From NCBI GenBank assembly GCA_037974665.1, contig CM075775.1:37040152-37104151 (forward strand): a DNA stretch of 64,000 nt. Reading direction: 5' to 3'. Each line of letters opens with the position of its first letter. The first letter of the stretch is position 1. The translations under genes and the position numbers were made by a program. A model generated the notes under the pieces. That model worked only from the letters and a program-made list of their open reading frames with translations, was not told where the DNA came from and did not search any database. This document shows, piece after piece, positions 34,151-43,655 of the stretch. Source of the stretch: Ehretia macrophylla. Its lineage: Eukaryota > Streptophyta > Magnoliopsida > Boraginales > Ehretiaceae.

Positions 34151-34360
34151 TCAAATCATCCCCTTAACACGCCAGGTGGGTATACTCCGGATGTACCCCG
34201 AAATCCTACGACCCAACTCTCCGAGGAAGTCTAGCCCCCAAGCGAGAGAGGGAATAGGACAGTGGTAGTCACGGGTGCACCAGCAAGCCCGATGCCGCTC
34301 GGTATGCGTGATCGCTACCATGCCGACAAGAAAGGTTGCAACCTTGTATGCAATGCACAT
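34151..34360 (-). other. GC-rich conserved LTR block with a 69-codon open frame (copy 3)
   Basis: Same length and termini (MCIAYKVATF...KGMI) as the other three copies. It differs from copy 2 at several scattered residues but has no stop or indel. It lies directly upstream, in element orientation, of the candidate TATA box. Confidence 0.45.
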
Positions 34361-36001
34361 TTATGACATTAACATATCACATTAGGAGGACAACAAAGTA
34401 GGTTGCCTCCGGACAGTCATAAGATTGCACATTGACAAGTAAACAGGCGAGGCACGAATGGACAAGTAGTTTCACTTGAAAAGCATATGGAGTTATATGA
34501 ACATTAAACGGACAGCCATGTACCGCACATAAATCAAGTCATATAACTCAATTCAAGGTCCAAGTAATCAAATAATAAGATTATTTAACATGCAACAACA
34601 TCTACGTGGGCTCGGATGTAAGAAAAGCCTATTTGTCAACATGCAATGATCAAAATCACATTTAGGACTATAAGGGCATCTACGGGCAGCCTACTAAGTA
34701 CATCATTCCACACAATATCCAAATGATCAACACTTAGCAAGACTACCTAGTCATTAGGGTTTTCATTTCGTGCGTATCCGTGCAATTTAAGGCCCAAACC
34801 AATTCAAAATCAATCTCAAGCCATGCATCATTTAATTCAACATCCTCAAACATTCAAAACACTCCACACAACATCCCAAAGCTACAATCCCAAACATTTA
34901 TTTCAACAAGAGAAGTTACAACAATTTTTCGAAGCATAACACTAAGTGAAACCCTTACTGCAATAGGCTGTTTTCTCGCAATCATTAAGATAAGCAAACA
35001 ATCTCAAATTCCAGTGAATAAGATGTCAAATTAAAGCTTAAGAAGTGAAATAAAATAAAAAACAAACCTTGCATAATTTGGAGTTCAGGATCATTAGTTA
35101 TAGACAAAACAGTGGGATAGCACAAAACTGTCCAGATTTGCACACATTTCGATAATTGACGTTTTTGAGGTCCTTAGGGTCAGATTTAGCCTTAGTCCAT
35201 TTCTAACAAAAATGTCCAGAACTGAAAAATCTTAGTAGCACACTAAATTTCATATATTTTGGATATCATTTACTAAGTCAAATCTGGTTTGTTCTACAAG
35301 GTCAGTGCATCTGCCAAAACCTGCTTCATTTTTCCAGATTTCCAGATTTGGACACATTTTAAAGATTTGCCATTTTGGGGACCTTAGAGTCGAAATTATC
35401 TTTGTCCTATTTCTTCGAAAAATGTTCAAAACTGGTAAAAATAGTCACCTACCAATTTTCATGCATTTTAAACATCATTTTCCTAGTAAAAATTACCTCG
35501 AAACAAACTAGTCAGAGAGCTGTCAACAATCCGACTTCACCTATCATCACTTTCAAGCCAAGATCTTGCCATGCATGGTTGCAAAAGCTTATGAACGAAC
35601 ATATAACTCAAGTACAGAAGCAAAGACATACATTTAAGAGCATGCATGTGGATTTTTGAAGGATTTTCAAAAGGTTTTAGCCCTCACCTTAGCAATCAAC
35701 CAAGAAGATGCACAAAAACTTGTTGAAGCAAAATTTTCTTCTCCTTCTTCGCCTAGCCGAGGTTCCAACTAGATTTTCTCTATTTTTCCTAGCTTAGTGA
35801 CCAAGCTCTTAGTACATGCATGAGGTTAGAACAAGAAGAAAAGAAATGGAAGCTTAAAAACTCACCTAGGGCCGAAATAAAGACTCTATGTGCTTGCATG
35901 CATCATTTGAGCTAACTACTTGCTTTCCTTTGCTTGGGCTTGCCTTGAATAACCTTAGGATGATGAAGATGAGTTGTGAATTGTAGAGAATCAGCCAAGG
36001 C

Positions 36002-36065
36002 CGAGAGAGAGAGAGAAAATGAGAGGGAGAGAGAGAGAAATGTGAGAGGAAATGAGAGAATGAAA
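36002..36065. repeat. GA-rich simple repeat in the nested solo LTR
   Basis: GAGAGAGAGAGAAAATGAGA and similar units. Equivalent to the tract at 8707-8775 and to the CT tracts of the plus-strand LTRs. Confidence 0.7.
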
Positions 36066-36524
36066 AGAAACAAAAGCATTGAAGTTAGATGAGCATGTTC
36101 GGCCTTGGGGCTTTCAATTTCAGCTTTGTGTCTTCAAAATGCTTAATTTTGAAATGTTTAGCATGGGCAAAGGTGGTTTGGTCGAGGAAGGTAGAGGATT
36201 GAGGTGGTTTGAGCATTTTTTTATGCATTGATAAGTGTTTTTGTCATAACTTGTCTAGAAATGAATTTGAATTGAGCAAGCATGCATAAAACTTGATGTG
36301 GTGGTCGGCCAAGGCTATTAAATTTCTAAATTTTTGTCATCTTTTGAGTGTTATTTAGTTGTGTGTTGAAAGTGCAAAAAGAACAAAGAATAAAAAATAA
36401 GGAATGTCTAGTGTTTAGTGAATTTTTGTCTTCTAGTGAGTTGAATTAGGATTATAATATTGATAGTGGATTTTGTAGGATTGTTTAATAGTCTAGTGCT
36501 TTGTGTAAGATGCTTTCCTGATTA

Positions 36525-36925
36525 GCGTGAGGGCACATTTTCTTAGGTCTAGGGCACGAATTACGAGGTAGACACGAACTTCAAGACTAAGGCACATACT
36601 TCAAGACTAATACACGCAATCCTAGGTGAATGCACGTAAACCAATGCAAGGCACGTAATTCAATGCAATGCACGCAAATCAAGGCACGACTCTATATCTA
36701 GGTTAAGGTACGCAGTTCAAGGTTAGGACACACGAAACGAGGTATCACATGCTAATCAAGATCGGGGCACGTAAGTCGAGGATTAGGGCACATAATTCTA
36801 GGTCAAGACACGTATGGCGACGCATGCACGAAAACCAAGACAGGGCACGTAATCCAAGGTCAGTCATATCATTCTTGGTCTATGGTACGCAAATCAAGAA
36901 AACACACGTTATTCGGGGTCGGGCC
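36525..36925 (-). repeat. GTGCC-type short repeats in the nested solo LTR
   Basis: Repeated GGCACGTAA, GGCACG and AGGTTAGGAC-like units over about 400 bp. This is the element-sense beginning of the LTR in reverse. It is longer than the equivalent zone of solo LTR 1 (about 230 bp), which accounts for part of the length difference between the copies. Confidence 0.6.
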
Positions 36926-36930
36926 TCACA

Positions 36931-36935
36931 GTTTG
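36931..36935. other. Right target-site duplication (GTTTG) of the nested solo LTR
   Basis: Directly follows TCACA and matches the left flank GTATG at four of five bases. The internal region continues as TCACCATAGAATCATGG. Confidence 0.65.
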
Positions 36936-37326
36936 TCACCATAGAATCATGGTATGATTGTGATATTCCTTTTGAGGTATGAATGCAAGATTGATACAAC
37001 ATGAGTCATGATTTTGGAGTTATAGTTATATTGTTAGAATACCGATGCAACTTTGATGACTATGTTTGAAGACTTTAACCTTAGTTAATGAACTTGACCT
37101 TAAGATCAAAGGGAGAATAGAGTCGTTCAAAGGAAAGAACTGTAAATGTAGAGGTCACACCGAACTAAATGATTGGAGAAACATAGGAAGTGAATTGGTT
37201 GTGGTAAGAGATCACCAAACACGAGACGAACCGGAGTAGGAAGAATAACAAGGGTCATAATCCGTCTAAATGACCTCAATAGGCAAGAATGAATTTCGGG
37301 ACGAAATTCTTTTAAAGAGGGGAGGA
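36936..37326 (+). mobile_element. Internal region, part 2, with pol-end-like remnant
   Basis: This 391-bp stretch joins the nested LTR to the 3' LTR. Near its end, 37291-37313, it reads GAATTTCGGGACGAAATTCT followed by TTTAAAG. In one frame this gives FRDEILLK, resembling the sequence commonly found at the pol end of Tekay/Del-type Ty3/gypsy chromoviruses just before the polypurine tract. Upstream the frame is broken by stops. It supports a Ty3/gypsy origin but is too short to prove the lineage. Confidence 0.65.
37314..37326 (+). promoter_or_regulatory. Polypurine tract
   Basis: AAAGAGGGGAGGA directly abuts the 3' LTR start TGTGAGGCCC. This is the position and composition of the plus-strand priming site of LTR retrotransposons. 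Nothing comparable precedes the antisense solo LTRs, consistent with their being solo. Confidence 0.85.
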
Positions 37327-37335
37327 TGTGAGGCC

Positions 37336-37765
37336 CGACCCCAAATAATGTGTGTTACCTCGATTTATGTGCCTTAGACCTAGAAGTATATGACTGATCT
37401 TGGATTGCGTGCCCTGTCTTGGTTTCTGTGCATGCTTCGTCATACGTGCCTTGACTTATAATTGTGTGCCCTAATCCTTGATGTACTGCATACCTAGATA
37501 TACATGTCCTGACCTTGAATTACGTGCGAGACCTCGATTTGCGTACGAGACCTCATTTCGTGTGCCCTGACCTAGATTTGCGTGGCTTGATCTAGATTTG
37601 CGTGCCTTGACCTAGGTTTAAGAATTGTGTTCGTTTTGTGTGCCAAGCATTGAATTACGTGCATTCATTTAGGGTTGCGTGCATTTACTAGAAAAACGTG
37701 CATTCATCTCGTAGTTCGTGTCCTACCTCGTAGTGCGTGCCCTAGACATAGGAAAGCGTGCCCTC
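37336..37765 (+). repeat. GTGCC-type short repeats at the 3' LTR start
   Basis: Same degenerate 20-25-bp units as 26985-27395 with local gain of a GCGTGGCTTGATCTAG unit. The plus-strand LTRs differ more here than elsewhere. Confidence 0.65.
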
Positions 37766-38228
37766 ATACTAATCAAGAAAGCATCTTGCACGAAGCACTA
37801 GGTCATTAATTAATCCTACAAAATCCACTAACTATTATTAAATTACTAATTCAACCCACTAGAAGACAAAAATCTCACAAAATGCTAGACATTCCTTATT
37901 CTTTTTGCACTTTCAACACACAATTAAATAATGCTCAAAAGATGACAAAAAATCAGATTTTAAGAAGCCTTGGCCGACCACTTTGTGAGCCTTGTGCTTG
38001 CTTTGCATAATTCAAATCTTATTCCCAAACATTTTATGACATTCTATGACACAAATGCATAAAAATATTGCTTAAAACCTCCTACAAAACTCTACCATTC
38101 TCGACCATGCTCCCTTGCCCATGCTAAACACTTCAAAATCCAAGCATCTTGAAGACACAAATCTGATTTTTGCTATGCCCAAGGCCAACAATGCTCCTTT
38201 GCCCATCAAAGCTCTTATTTTTCTTCAT

Positions 38229-38284
38229 TTCTCTCATTTCTTTTCATTCTTCTCTCTCCCTCTCATTCTTCTCTCTTTCTCTCG
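38229..38284. repeat. CT-rich simple repeat in the 3' LTR
   Basis: Near-identical to 27869-27926 (TTCTCTCTCCCTCTCATTC core). Confidence 0.7.
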
Positions 38285-38819
38285 GCCCTAGCTGAATATT
38301 GTTGACTTCATAGCTCATCTTCATCACACCATAGTTAATCAAGACAAGCAACAAGTAAGAAGACTCGATCAAGCTAGCTAAGATGCAAGAATCACACATG
38401 CATGCTCTTTGAGTCACCTTTTCGGCCTAGGTAAGTTTACTAGCTTCCATTTATTTTCTTCTTGTTCTAACCACATGCATGTACTAAGAACTTGGCCACT
38501 AAGCTAGGAAAAATAGAGAGAAATCGGGTGGTGTCTTGGCTAAGCAAGGAAGAAGAAGAAAATTGTGCTTCATCAAGTTTGGTGCATCTTCTTGTTGATT
38601 TGCTAAGGTGAGGGCTAAAACCTTTTGAAAATCCTTCAAAAATCCACATGCATGCTCTTAAATGTATGTCTTTGCTTCTGTACTTGAGTTATATGTGTGT
38701 TCATAAGCTTTTACAACCATGCATGGCAAGATTTTGGCTTGAAGTTGATGATAGATGAAATCGGGTTTGTTGACAGCTCTCTGACTTATTGTTGCGAGGT
38801 GAGTTTGGCTAGGAAAATG

Positions 38820-39190
38820 ATGTTGAAAATGCATGAAAATTGGTAGGTGACTATGTTTGCCAGTTTTGAACATGTTTCAAAGAAATAGGCCAAAGCTAAT
38901 TTTGATTCTAAGGTCCTCAAAATGGCAAATCATTAAAATGTGTCCAAATCTGGAAGTCTGGAAAAATGAAGCAGGTTTTGGCAGATGCACTGACCTTGTG
39001 GAACGAACCAGTTTTGACTTAGTAAATGATGTCTAAAATGCATGAAATTTGGTGTGCTTCTAGGTTTTTCAGTTCTGGACATTTTTGTCAGAAATGGACT
39101 AAAGCTAAATCTGACCCGAAGGACCTCAAAAACGACAATTATTGAAATATTTGCAAATCTGGACAGTTTTGTGCAATCCCACTGTTTTGG
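38820..39190 (+). repeat. Diverged 210-bp duplication in the 3' LTR
   Basis: Same two-unit structure as in the 5' LTR: CAGTTTTGAACAT then CAGTTCTGGACAT, each followed by AAGG(T/A)CCTCAAAA and an ATTAAAATG or ATTGAAATA stretch ending in AAATCTGG. Confidence 0.6.
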
Positions 39191-39933
39191 CCATAACTAT
39201 TGATCTCGAACTCCAAATGATGCAAGGTTTGTTTCTGATTTTAGTTCACTTCTTAAGATTTAATTTGACATCTTATTTACTGGAATTGGAGATTGTTTGA
39301 TTAACTCAATGATTGTGGGAAAACAGCCTATTGCAGTGAGGGTTTCACTTAGTTATATGCTTAGAAATTTGTTGTAACTTCCCGTGTGGTATTAATTGCT
39401 TTGGATTGTGGCATTGGGATGTTGTGTGGACTGTTTTGAGTACTTGGGGATGTTTGGATTAATTGATGCTTGGCTTGAGATTGATTTTGAGTTGACTTGG
39501 GGCTTAATTGCACGGGTAAGCACGAAAAGAAAACCCTAGTGACTAGGCGAACTTGCTAAGTGTTGATCCTTTGAATATTGAGTGTAATTATATGTTTAGT
39601 AGGCTGCCCGTAGTTGCCTTATAGCCCTAAATGTGATATTGATTTGTTGCATGTTGACAAATAGGCCTTTCTTGTATCCGAACCACATAGATTGTTGTTG
39701 CATGTTGAATAACCTTATTATTTGATTACGTGGACGTTGAAATGAGTTATATGACCTGATTTACGTGCGTTACATGGATGCCCGTTTAATGTTCATATAA
39801 CTCCATATTCTTTTCAATTGAAATTACTTGTCTTATCATGCCTCGCTTGTTTACTTGTCAATGTGCAATCTTATGACTGTCCGGAGGCAACCTACTTTGT
39901 TGTCCTCCTAATGTGATATATTAAATGTCATAA

Positions 39934-40143
39934 ATGTGCATTGCATACAAGGTTGCAACCTTTCATTCTGGCATGGTAGCGTTCATGCACACCGGGCAGC
40001 ATCGGGCTTGCTGGTGCAACCGTGACTACCATGGTCCAATTCCCTCTCTCGCTTGGGGGCTGGACTTCCTCGGAGTGTTGGGTCGTAGGATTTTGGGGTA
40101 TATCCGGAGTACACCCACTTGGCGTGTTAAGGGGATGATTTGA
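39934..40143 (+). other. GC-rich conserved LTR block with a 69-codon open frame (copy 4)
   Basis: Matches copies 1-3 in length and ends. Also open on the minus strand (39928-40176). No recognisable domain; more likely part of the LTR promoter region than a gene. Confidence 0.45.
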
Positions 40144-40196
40144 AGTCGGCCGCAACAATTGAGAGCAAAAGCTCACCGTATCCTTTTTTCTATATG

Positions 40197-40204
40197 TATA
40201 AGTA
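40197..40204 (+). promoter_or_regulatory. Candidate LTR TATA box (TATAAGTA), 3' LTR
   Basis: TATATGTATAAGTACTCTCG followed by CTTGGTTCCTAGAGG, as in the other copies. If used, it would drive transcription through the second primer binding site and into the satellite after 41507. Confidence 0.4.
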
Positions 40205-41090
40205 CTCTCGCTTGGTTCCTAGAGGACCTCAGGGAGGAAAGACTGGTAATTTTGTTCCTATACTTTACATTACATTATGTACTTACTTGTGACATATTCA
40301 TGCTTGTAAAAAGGATTTTTCATAAGTTGAACCGAAAAAATGAGTTTCAAAACTTATTTCTCGTTCCCTCTCGCTGAGTTCATAAGGATTCACCCTCTTT
40401 TTTGTCACAGGTGCAGCAGATTTGGAACAAGTACCCGAAGTAAATGTGCTTGTTGATGATTCCTTGGAGTGACTACGTGCTTTTGTGCTTTGCCTGAAAG
40501 TTGTTGCTATATGGATATTGTGTTTGATTGCAAACTGTTCATTTTATTGATGTAAATGACCCCGTTGTAATTTGGGTATAATTTTGGCTTGTACTGATTG
40601 TAGCCGGACGAACTCTTTATTTGGTTGTTTACTTTCGTCATCTAATTAGTAGTTATCGTAGGCGTTTGAACCGCTAGGTGAAGAAGTAAATAATGTAACT
40701 CTACTTAATCTCACCTAGTGATCATGCACAAGCTAAAGGATAATAGGTACTTGCATGATAGGAAATTGACAAATAAACAGGACATAGTTATCATGTTAGG
40801 CTTATTAACCAAATGAGACTTTCAAGATAAACTAGTAGGCAAATCGGTTGGTGACAAAATAGGAGTCCTTAATGGAATTGGATTAATGATTGGAATAATT
40901 GAGGCATTTAGAAATTAGGTCAAACTAAGGAGTCAATTACAGCCGTTATGCTGCCGGTTTTCTAAAATTTTTTGGAGTTCTAGGCTAACGTTAAGCATTA
41001 AACCTTAATGAACGATTAAGTACATGAAATAATATGAACGTTTAGATCGCACCCTAGTCTAACCTCTATAGGTCGCGTTGGGGTGTGACA

Positions 41091-41507
41091 CCTTATATTA
41101 GAATGGTATCAGAGCTTAGTTTAGTAACTAGGCATTAGTCGGGTTCAACTCTCGGACCATGGGTAGAAGCCCTAAGGTAATTATGATATCTTGTTTATAT
41201 GTGTTAATGTGTGCTAATGTGCTTTAATTGCTTTGAGCATTGAATATTATGTGTTTTTTAGGACCATATGTATTATGTATCATGCACACCGACACGTTAG
41301 TGACCTCGATAATGCATGCATGCTTTTATACTCCTTCCTTGATACATGTGCATGTTATATAACTGTGAATGACTGTTTATACACATAGATTGTTAGGATT
41401 AGGACTTTCAGGGAAGTTAATTTGTACAGGATGAACGGAAAGGCTGGGTTAGAGATTTCTCGCGTCTTCACAGGTACTCGATGGATCGTATGTATTATTG
41501 GATATGC
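41091..41507 (+). mobile_element. Truncated second internal region
   Basis: Starts CCTTATATTAGAATGGTATC and follows 30726-31130 closely, including ATGGGTAGAAGCCCTAAGG and GATTTCTCGCGTCTTCACAGG, up to GGATATGCA near 41508. There the first copy continues TATATAAAATG, while this one continues AAAGAAAAAAATTG, which is satellite. The join shares TGCA with satellite copies reading ATGCAAAAGAAAA. This is an LTR-internal-LTR-internal arrangement cut short by a deletion. Confidence 0.85.
41104..41115 (+). promoter_or_regulatory. Primer binding site (tRNA-iMet type), second copy
   Basis: TGGTATCAGAGC in the same context and at the same 13-bp distance from the LTR end as 30739-30750. Its presence after the 3' LTR shows that a second element or a tandem recombinant lies here. 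Confidence 0.88.
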
Positions 41508-43019
41508 AAAAGAAAAAAATTGTCTCGAAACTGTTGAAAACGTTTGATTTTGGGCTCCAAAAATAGGCGCAACAAGGAAGCAAGCTGCCCCCGTCGTAGA
41601 GCTCTCAGAGCGCTTTCCAACGATATGGTGTGCGCCGCGTAACTCCTTACAGATCAAAACTTATGGGCACCGAAACGACGGAGACCTGGTCACAAGTCCC
41701 ACGCCCTCGGTTTACGGGCCCAGCCTCTACGTGAAGCGAAGTTGTCTTGCCCAAGGTGCTGTGGGATTCGATAATAGTAATGTGATGGATTAGGTTGTCG
41801 TCCTTTTCGCAGCTCATGACATACGATCCGGGAAAGAAAAACAGCACAAAAGAAAAAAAGTGTCCCTAAACTGTTGAAAACGTTTGATTTTAGGCTCCGA
41901 AAATTGGCTCAACAAGGAAGCTACCTGCCCCCGTCGTAGAGCTCTCAGAGAGCTTTGCAACGGTATGCTGTGCGTCGCGTAACTCCTTACGGATCAAAAG
42001 TTATGGGCACCGGAGCGACGGAGACCTGGTCACAAGTCCCACGACCTCGGTTTACGGGCCTAGCCTCTACTTGAAGCGAAGTTGTCTTGCCCAAGGTGCT
42101 GTGGGATTCAGTAATAAAAATGTGATGGATTTGATTGTCGTCCTTTTCAAGGCTCACGAAGTATGATCCGGGAAGGAAAAACTGCACAAAAGAAAAAAAG
42201 TGTCCAGAAATTGACAAAAATGTTGAATTTTGGGATCCGACAATAGGCACAGCGAGCAAGCTGGCTGCCCCTGTCGTAGAGCTCTCGAAGAGCTTTCCAA
42301 CGGTAAGCTGTGTGACGCGTAACTCCTTACAGATCAAAAGTTATGGGCACTGGAGAGACGGAGACCTGGTTACAAGTCTCACGCCATCTGTTTACGGGCC
42401 CAGCCTCTATGTGAAGCGAAGTTGTCTTGCCCAAGGTGCTGTGGGATTCGGTAATAGAAATGTGATGGATTAGGTTGTCGTCCTTTTCACGGCTCACGAC
42501 ATACGATCCGAGAAGGAAAAACAGCGCAAAAGAAAAAAAATTTCCCGAAACTGACAAAAACATTCGATTTTGGGATCCAACAACAGGCGTAGCCAGCAAA
42601 CTGGCTGCCCTCGTCGTAGAGCTCTCGGAGAGCTTTCCAACAGCATGTTGTGCGCCGCGTAACTCCTTACGGATCAAAAGTTATAGGTACCGAAGCGACG
42701 GAGACCTGGTCACAAGTCCCACGCCCTCGGTTTACGGGCGCAGCCTCTTCGTGAAGCGAAATTGTCTTGCCCAAGGTGCTGTGGGATTCGATAATAGTAA
42801 TGTGATGGATTAGGTTGTCGTCCTTTTCGCGGCTCTCGACGTACGATCCGGGAAGGAAAAATAGTACAAAAGAAAAAAAGTGTCCCGAAATTGTTGAAAA
42901 CGTTTGATTTTAGGCTCCAAAAATTGGCTCAACAAGGAAGCTACCTGCCTCCGTCGTAGAGCTCTCAAAGAGCTTTCCAACGATATGTTGTGCGCCGCGT
43001 AACTCCTTACGGATCAAAA

Positions 43020-43655
43020 GTTATGGGCACCGGAGCGACGGAGACCTGGTCACAAGTCCCACGCCCTCGGTTTACGGGCCCAGCCTCTACCTGAAGCGAA
43101 GTAGTCTTGCCCAAGGTGCTGTGGGATTCGGTAATAGAAATGTGATGGATTTGATTGTCGTCTTTTTGAAGGCTCACGATGTACGATCCGGGAAGGAAAA
43201 ATGGCGCAAAAGAAAAAAAGTGTCATGAAATTGACGAAAATGTTGAATTTTGGGATCCGACAACAGGCGCAATGAGCAAGCTGGCTACCCCTGTCGTAGA
43301 GCTCTCGGAAAGCTTTCCAACGGTAAGCTGTGCACCGCGTAACGCCTTACGAATCAAAAGTTATGGGAACCAGAGAGACGGAGACCTAGTCACAAGTCTC
43401 ACGCCATCGGTTTACGGGCCCAGCCTCTATGTGAAGTGAAGTTGTCTTGCCCAAGGTGCTGTGGGATTCGGTAATAGAAATGTGATGGATTTTATTGTCG
43501 TCCTTTTCAAGGCTCACGACGTATGATCCGGGAAGGAAAAACAGCGTAAAAGAAAAAAGGTGTACCGAAATTGATGAAAACGTTCAATTTTGGGATCCAA
43601 CAACAGGCGCAGCGAGCAAGCTGGCTACCCCTGTCGTAGAGCTCTTGGAGAGTTT
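43020..43655. repeat. Copied satellite block, copy 1 (about 640 bp)
   Basis: Carries in order CTCTACCTGAAGCG, GATTTGATTGTCGTCTTTTTGAAGG, AAAAATGGCGCAAAAG, GAAATTGACGAAAATGTTGAA, CAATGAGCAAGC, the rare CGGTAAGCTG with AACGCCTTACG, GGATTTTATTGTC and GAAAAAAGGTGTACCG. All recur at 46083-46718, offset 3063 bp (nine monomers). Confidence 0.75.

Larger units (their letters stand above)
33220..36930 (-). mobile_element. Nested solo LTR 2 (3.71 kb), antisense, same family
   Basis: Begins TGTCACGCCCC and ends GGTCGGGCCTCACA. In reverse complement it starts TGTGAGGCCCGACCCCGAATAACGTG, matching the 5' LTR start more closely than solo LTR 1 does. It sits inside the internal region of the plus-strand element, flanked by a near-perfect 5-bp duplication. 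The internal region resumes at 36936. It contains the GC-rich block (34151-34360), candidate TATA box (34073-34080), 210-bp duplication (about 35115-35520), GA tract (36002-36065) and GTGCC-type repeats (36525-36925). There is no internal region of its own, so it is a solo LTR. Confidence 0.9.
37327..41090 (+). mobile_element. 3' LTR (3.76 kb) of the compound element
   Basis: Starts TGTGAGGCCCGACCCC and ends GGGGTGTGACA. It is homologous end to end to the 5' LTR with few indels and scattered substitutions; the divergence was not computed. Its end keeps the GTGTGACA form, whereas the 5' LTR end has GCGTCACA. It is followed not by host sequence but by another CCTTATATTAGAA plus primer binding site. 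It could therefore equally be the 5' LTR of a second, truncated copy. Confidence 0.92.
26976..41507 (+). mobile_element. Compound long-LTR retrotransposon with nested antisense solo LTR
   Basis: Order on the plus strand: 5' LTR (26976-30725), primer binding site (30739), internal part 1 (30726-33219), nested antisense solo LTR (33220-36930), internal part 2 (36936-37326) ending in a polypurine tract, 3' LTR (37327-41090), then a second primer binding site (41104) and about 400 bp of a second internal region, ending at a microhomology join with satellite. The internal region totals about 2.9 kb and has no long reading frame, so the element is non-autonomous and resembles the large retrotransposon derivative (LARD) type. 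The tract before the 3' LTR suggests a Ty3/gypsy, possibly Tekay/Del-like, ancestor. The outer ends lack matching target duplications (TGCAG on the left only), as expected after rearrangement. Confidence 0.88.
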
